DNA of 64,000 bases from Paraburkholderia susongensis (lineage in GTDB: Bacteria > Pseudomonadota > Gammaproteobacteria > Burkholderiales > Burkholderiaceae), in contig NZ_FXAT01000007.1 of the NCBI RefSeq assembly GCF_900177725.1, forward strand, positions 294,310-358,309, in the 5' to 3' direction. The translations under genes and the position numbers were made by a program. The first letter of the stretch is position 1; each line of letters begins with the position of its first letter. The notes beneath the pieces were generated by a model. It worked only from the letters and a program-made list of their open reading frames with translations. It was not told the origin of the DNA and made no database searches. Positions 60,308 to 64,000 of the stretch are shown here, piece by piece.

Positions 60308-62170
60308 ATGCCCCACTATCGCTCACGCACCTCGACGCATGGCCGCAACATGGCCGGCGCCCGCGCTTTGTGGCGCGCCACCGGAATGAAAGACGACGAT
60401 TTCGGCAAGCCCATTATCGCGGTGGTGAACTCGTTCACCCAGTTCGTGCCGGGCCATGTGCATCTGCGCGACCTCGGCGCGCTGGTCGCGAAGCAGATCG
60501 AAGCGGCTGGCGGCGTGGCGAAGGAATTCAACACGATCGCCGTCGACGACGGCATCGCGATGGGCCACGGCGGCATGCTGTATTCGTTGCCGTCGCGCGA
60601 ACTGATCGCGGACTCGGTCGAGTACATGGTCAACGCGCATTGTGCCGACGCGATGGTTTGCATCTCCAACTGCGACAAGATCACCCCGGGCATGCTGATG
60701 GCCGCGATGCGCCTCAACATTCCGGTCGTGTTCGTCTCGGGCGGTCCGATGGAAGCGGGCAAGGTCAAGTCGCCGGCGGATGGCCAGGTGATCGCGAAGA
60801 TCGACCTGATCGACGCGATGATCAAAGCCGCCGACCCGAAGATCAGCGACGCCGAAGTCGCCGAAGTCGAGCGCAGCGCGTGCCCGACCTGCGGCTCGTG
60901 CTCGGGCATGTTCACCGCGAACTCGATGAACTGTCTGACCGAGGCGATCGGCCTCGCCTTGCCGGGCAACGGCACGATCGTCGCGACGCACGCATGGCGC
61001 AAGGGGCTGTTCGAGCAGGCCGGCCGCCTGGTCGTCGATCTGTGCCGCCGCTACTATCAGGAAGACGACGCCTCGGTTCTGCCGCGCAGCATCGCGACGA
61101 AGAAAGCGTTCGAGAACGCCATGGCGCTCGACGTGGCGATGGGCGGCTCGACCAATACCGTGCTGCATTTGCTGGCCGCGGCGCAGGAAGCCGGCGTCGA
61201 CTTCACGATGTCCGACATCGACCGCATCTCGCGCAAGGTGCCGTGCCTGTGCAAGGCTGCGCCCGCGACCGACAAATACCATATCGAAGACGTGCATCGC
61301 GCGGGCGGCATCATCGGTATTCTCGGCGAGCTTGCGCGCGCGGATCTGCTCGATCTGTCGTGCGGCAACGTGCATAGCGGCACGCTCGGCAACGCGATTG
61401 CGAAGTGGGACGTGAACGGCGGCGCGGGCGAGGAAGCGCAGAAGTTCTTCCGCGCGGCGCCGGGCGGCATTCCGACCACCGTTGCGTTCAGCCAGGAAGC
61501 CACCTTCGCGTCGCTCGATACGGACCGCAAGTCGGGCTGTATCCGCAGCAAGGCGGACGCGTATTCGAAGGACGGCGGCCTCGCCGTGCTGTACGGCAAC
61601 CTCGCGCAGAACGGCTGCATCGTCAAGACTGCGGGTGTCGACGAATCGCAGTGGGTCTTCTCCGGACGCGCGCGCGTATTCGAAAGCCAGGACGACGCGG
61701 TCGACGCGATTCTCGGCGACCAGGTTGTCGCAGGCGACGTGGTTGTGATTCGCTACGAAGGTCCGAAGGGCGGCCCCGGCATGCAGGAAATGCTGTACCC
61801 GACGTCGTATCTGAAGTCGAAGGGTCTCGGCAAGACCTGCGCGCTGTTTACCGATGGCCGTTTCTCGGGTGGTTCGTCGGGCCTCGTGATCGGCCACGCT
61901 TCGCCGGAAGCAGCCGAAGGCGGCACGATCGGTCTGGTCGAAGACGGCGACACGATCGAGATCGACATCCCGCAGCGCAAGATGCATCTCGCGGTGTCGG
62001 ACGAGGAACTCGCGCGCCGTCGCGCAGCGATGGAAGCACGCGGCGACAAGGCGTGGATGCCGGCGAACCGCGAACGCGTCGTGTCGCAGGCGCTGCAGGC
62101 GTATGCGGCGCTCGCGACTTCGGCGGATCGCGGCGCGGTGCGCGATATCTCGCAACTGAAGCGCAAGTAA
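60308..62170 (+). CDS. ilvD: Dihydroxy-acid dehydratase
   Basis: 620 residues, normal length. The iron-sulfur cysteines are in CISNCDKITPGM and CPTCGSCSGMFTANSMN; GGSTNTVLH, GRFSGGSSGLVIGH and the C-terminal segment complete the IlvD/Edd family pattern. It converts 2,3-dihydroxy-isovalerate and -methylvalerate to the keto acids for Val, Ile and Leu. AGAGGA precedes the ATG. The 260 bases upstream are AT-rich. IlvD paralogues with sugar-acid activity exist, but this sequence reads as the long E. coli-type enzyme. Confidence 0.93.
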   Translation: MPHYRSRTSTHGRNMAGARALWRATGMKDDDFGKPIIAVVNSFTQFVPGHVHLRDLGALVAKQIEAAGGVAKEFNTIAVDDGIAMGHGGMLYSLPSRELIADSVEYMVNAHCADAMVCISNCDKITPGMLMAAMRLNIPVVFVSGGPMEAGKVKSPADGQVIAKIDLIDAMIKAADPKISDAEVAEVERSACPTCGSCSGMFTANSMNCLTEAIGLALPGNGTIVATHAWRKGLFEQAGRLVVDLCRRYYQEDDASVLPRSIATKKAFENAMALDVAMGGSTNTVLHLLAAAQEAGVDFTMSDIDRISRKVPCLCKAAPATDKYHIEDVHRAGGIIGILGELARADLLDLSCGNVHSGTLGNAIAKWDVNGGAGEEAQKFFRAAPGGIPTTVAFSQEATFASLDTDRKSGCIRSKADAYSKDGGLAVLYGNLAQNGCIVKTAGVDESQWVFSGRARVFESQDDAVDAILGDQVVAGDVVVIRYEGPKGGPGMQEMLYPTSYLKSKGLGKTCALFTDGRFSGGSSGLVIGHASPEAAEGGTIGLVEDGDTIEIDIPQRKMHLAVSDEELARRRAAMEARGDKAWMPANRERVVSQALQAYAALATSADRGAVRDISQLKRK

Positions 62171-62555
62171 GACGCTAGTCAGGCACTAACAGGCACTAAC
62201 AGGCACTAACGAAGCGCAACGGCTCCGGCGCGGTGGCGCGGTCGGGGCCGCGTTGGCGCCGATGACCAACCGGTATGCGAGCGTCGCGTACCGGTTGTCG
62301 TTCTTCAGCTTCGCAGCGAAACGCTGCACTCAATAGCTCAAACCGAGCCACCGGCAGGCAACGCGCAATACATCGACAGAAAGATAATTTGCATTGCGAT
62401 GTAATCGGGCCTCACGTCACGCGCGACATGCGCACCAGCCATTTCACTGCGTCGATTTTTCGCTCCTTGCGCACTTCGGGAATGGTGCTCTGCCGTACAT
62501 AACGATCGGGCAAGGGCTGGCAGACTCTGGGCACAAGTCCAACGTGATAACCGCA
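62171..62555. other. Intergenic region with a short tandem repeat
   Basis: 385 bases between ilvD and the acyltransferase. Apart from three 10-base repeats at 62181-62210 I see no supported gene; the short frames here have no recognisable product. Confidence 0.4.
62181..62210. repeat. 10-bp tandem repeat, three copies
   Basis: AGGCACTAAC occurs three times without interruption starting 11 bases after the ilvD stop codon. The unit has no symmetry. Confidence 0.95.
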
Positions 62556-63644
62556 ATGACTCACGCCGCCAGCCATACGGGGAACCCGGCCCTGCATACC
62601 GACCGTCCGACGAGAATCGTGGCGCTCGACGGGCTGCGCGCCGTTGCCGTGCTGATGGTTTTTCTGCATCACTCGCTGCATGCGCCGTTCTTTTGGGGCG
62701 TCGATCTTTTCTTCGTCATCAGCGGCTTTCTGATTACCGGCATCCTGCTCGAGCGTAAAGCGCGCGGGCAGTCGTACTTCACGTATTTCTATGCGCGCAG
62801 GGTGCGGCGTATTCTGCCGCCTTTCGTGCTGTTGCTCGTGGTGTCGTCGCTACTGTTTGGCGTGGGCTGGATCGCGCACTGGCCGTGGTATGCATTTTTC
62901 GCCGTGAATATCGGCGCGACGTTCGGGCAGATGGGGCATGAGAGCCTCAGCATTCTGTGGTCGCTCTCCGTCGAAGAGCAGTTCTATCTGCTGTGGCCGT
63001 TCGTCGTGCTGCTTGCCAGCGAACGTGCGCTCATGTGGATTGCCGGTGCGGCGCTTTTCGTCGCGCCCTTGCTGCGTTTCATCGCGACGCCCTGGTTCGG
63101 CAGCTTCGAGCCCATTTATATGCTGACGCCGTTTCGCATGGACACGTTGTGCGCCGGTGCATTGCTGGCGGTGCTGGTGCGGCGTGACCCGGCTGTCATC
63201 AAGCGCCTTGCCGTGCCGGCGATCGTCGGCATCGTTGTCGCGCTTGGCGTGCTCGGCTATGTGAACCTCGCGATTCCGCGCTTCCGCTGGCTCAATCTGC
63301 CGTGGGGCAACGCGTTGCTCTATAGCGGCACACTCGTCGTGAGCGCTTCCATCGTGATTCTCGCGATGCAAAGCCAGGGGATCGTTCAGAAGGTGCTGCG
63401 CCATCCGGTGCTGGTCTATATCGGCACCATCAGCTATTCGTTCTATCTGATTCACACGACAGCACTCAGTGTCATGCTGAATCTGCCGATGAACCGGTTC
63501 CTTGCGATAGGGTTCGCGCTTGCACTGACGCTCGCGTATTCGAGTCTCAGTTGGGTCCTGCTCGAAAAACGCATGATCATGTCGGGTCGCGCTCGCGGCA
63601 AGGCGGCTGGACGCGCGGTTGCGGCTGCTTATCAGACTGAATGA
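62556..63644 (+). CDS. Acyltransferase 3 family membrane protein (OafA/NodX-like)
   Basis: 362 residues, about ten helices. IVALDGLRAVAVLMVFLHH with the catalytic-type His, GVDLFFVISGFLITG, RRVRRILPPFVLLL and SLSVEEQFYLLWPF are the acyltransferase-3 signatures. Such proteins O-acetylate LPS, peptidoglycan or exopolysaccharide sugars. Start 62556 is the ATG nearest the conserved region; the frame is open upstream to 62394 without homology. No polysaccharide genes are adjacent. The stop codon falls inside the first copy of a 13-bp repeat. Confidence 0.88.
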   Translation: MTHAASHTGNPALHTDRPTRIVALDGLRAVAVLMVFLHHSLHAPFFWGVDLFFVISGFLITGILLERKARGQSYFTYFYARRVRRILPPFVLLLVVSSLLFGVGWIAHWPWYAFFAVNIGATFGQMGHESLSILWSLSVEEQFYLLWPFVVLLASERALMWIAGAALFVAPLLRFIATPWFGSFEPIYMLTPFRMDTLCAGALLAVLVRRDPAVIKRLAVPAIVGIVVALGVLGYVNLAIPRFRWLNLPWGNALLYSGTLVVSASIVILAMQSQGIVQKVLRHPVLVYIGTISYSFYLIHTTALSVMLNLPMNRFLAIGFALALTLAYSSLSWVLLEKRMIMSGRARGKAAGRAVAAAYQTE

Positions 63645-63713
63645 GCAGACTGAATGAGCAGACTGAATGAGCAGGCTGAATGAGCAGGCTGAATGAGCAG
63701 GCTGAATGAGCAA
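63636..63713. repeat. 13-bp tandem repeat, six copies
   Basis: Three copies of GACTGAATGAGCA (63636-63674) are followed by three of GGCTGAATGAGCA (63675-63713), perfectly abutting. The first copy contains the last codons and the TGA stop of the acyltransferase gene. The array is a candidate variable-number repeat. Confidence 0.97.
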
Positions 63714-63793
63714 GCCGAACAGTCTCGAATCCCGCGACGGTAAAAGCCTGCAGATGTTCCGCCAGGTCTTTTGCCGCCGCGTGACGTCCGAAC

Positions 63794-64000
63794 TTATTTG
63801 ACCGCCTGGATCTCGTCGGCGATCTGCTTCATTTGCGGGGTCTTTTCGTACTTGGCCCACACCGGCTGCATTGCCTTCACGAAAGCGGGACGGTCGATCT
63901 GCGACGCCGTGACGATCGTCGCGCCGCCCTTCGTGACCGTCTTCTGCGCCTCGGCTTCACGCGCGGTCCACAGCTTCTGGTAGTACGGCACCGAGTCGGC
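63794..64000 (-). CDS. TRAP transporter solute-binding protein (DctP-like), C-terminal fragment
   Basis: The last 68 residues are visible, open to the right edge. ATIVTASQIDRPAFVKAMQPVWAKY is the C-terminal helix region of DctP/UehA-type binding proteins of TRAP transporters. The rest of the gene and probably its dctQM partners lie beyond the window. Confidence 0.8.
   Translation of the reverse strand, partial: ADSVPYYQKLWTAREAEAQKTVTKGGATIVTASQIDRPAFVKAMQPVWAKYEKTPQMKQIADEIQAVK

Noticed and set aside
62850..63860. A 336-codon minus-strand frame with a repetitive Ser/Leu/Ala peptide
   Set aside because: The repetitive peptide comes from reading the 13-bp tandem array antisense; the rest is a shadow of the acyltransferase gene.

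Overview
The window looks like a stretch of a Burkholderiaceae genome, most likely Paraburkholderia, Caballeronia or Burkholderia. The base composition is GC-rich with strong G/C bias at third codon positions. Trimeric Gram-negative porins, many LysR/IclR/GntR regulators, MFS, ABC and TRAP importers and FAD amine dehydrogenases are packed together, as on the catabolic chromosomes or megaplasmids of that family. No rRNA, tRNA, CRISPR array, integrase or intact insertion sequence was seen. I called 57 protein-coding genes and one pseudogene. The two edge genes (GMC oxidoreductase at the left, TRAP binding protein at the right) are cut by the window.

Layout. 1-1.6 kb: end of a GMC dehydrogenase and its triheme cytochrome c. 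1.7-15.5 kb: a catabolic island with a polar amino acid ABC importer, a porin broken by an in-frame TGA, a three-part FAD/2Fe-2S/BFD dehydrogenase (HcnABC/Lhp type), an aldehyde dehydrogenase, dapA-like and dapB-like genes, an Asp/Glu racemase, a class V aminotransferase, a LysR regulator and an SDR lacking its catalytic Tyr and Lys. It resembles hydroxyproline catabolic clusters but has no proline-racemase-family epimerase. 15.7-22.6 kb: a secreted small protein, LysR/EamA and LysR/MFS pairs, an SDR and a hydrolase. 22.6-28.2 kb: two carboxylate transporters (DASS and CitMHS) around a LysR gene, then an AtuA-type pair. 28.2-32.1 kb: GntR, gudP and gudD for glucarate. 32.2-36 kb: a DHA2 exporter, an AT-rich DUF1493 gene and a porin. 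36-40 kb: porin, MFS and IclR with paired palindromic operators. 40-48 kb: a carbamoylase/M20 amidohydrolase, an IclR regulator and an ABC-importer operon ending in two FAD oxidoreductases. 48-51.4 kb: Ogt DNA repair, a leucine-rich-repeat protein kinase and an orphan sugar-type binding protein. 51.8-55.8 kb: another ABC importer plus FAD oxidoreductase operon. 56-64 kb: a LivK-type binding protein, AtoE, a formamidase-like hydrolase, ilvD, an acyltransferase and the end of a TRAP binding protein.

Common logic. Three separate loci pair a His/Gln-type ABC importer with FAD-dependent amine or amino acid dehydrogenases, so nitrogen-containing small molecules are imported and oxidised. Other loci handle sugar acids (glucarate), di/tricarboxylates and short-chain fatty acids. 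The most promising candidates for undescribed biology are the dapA/dapB-containing island, the LRR-kinase locus, the AtuA pair behind a CitMHS carrier, the catalytically degenerate SDR, and two operators placed just downstream of consensus-like promoters.
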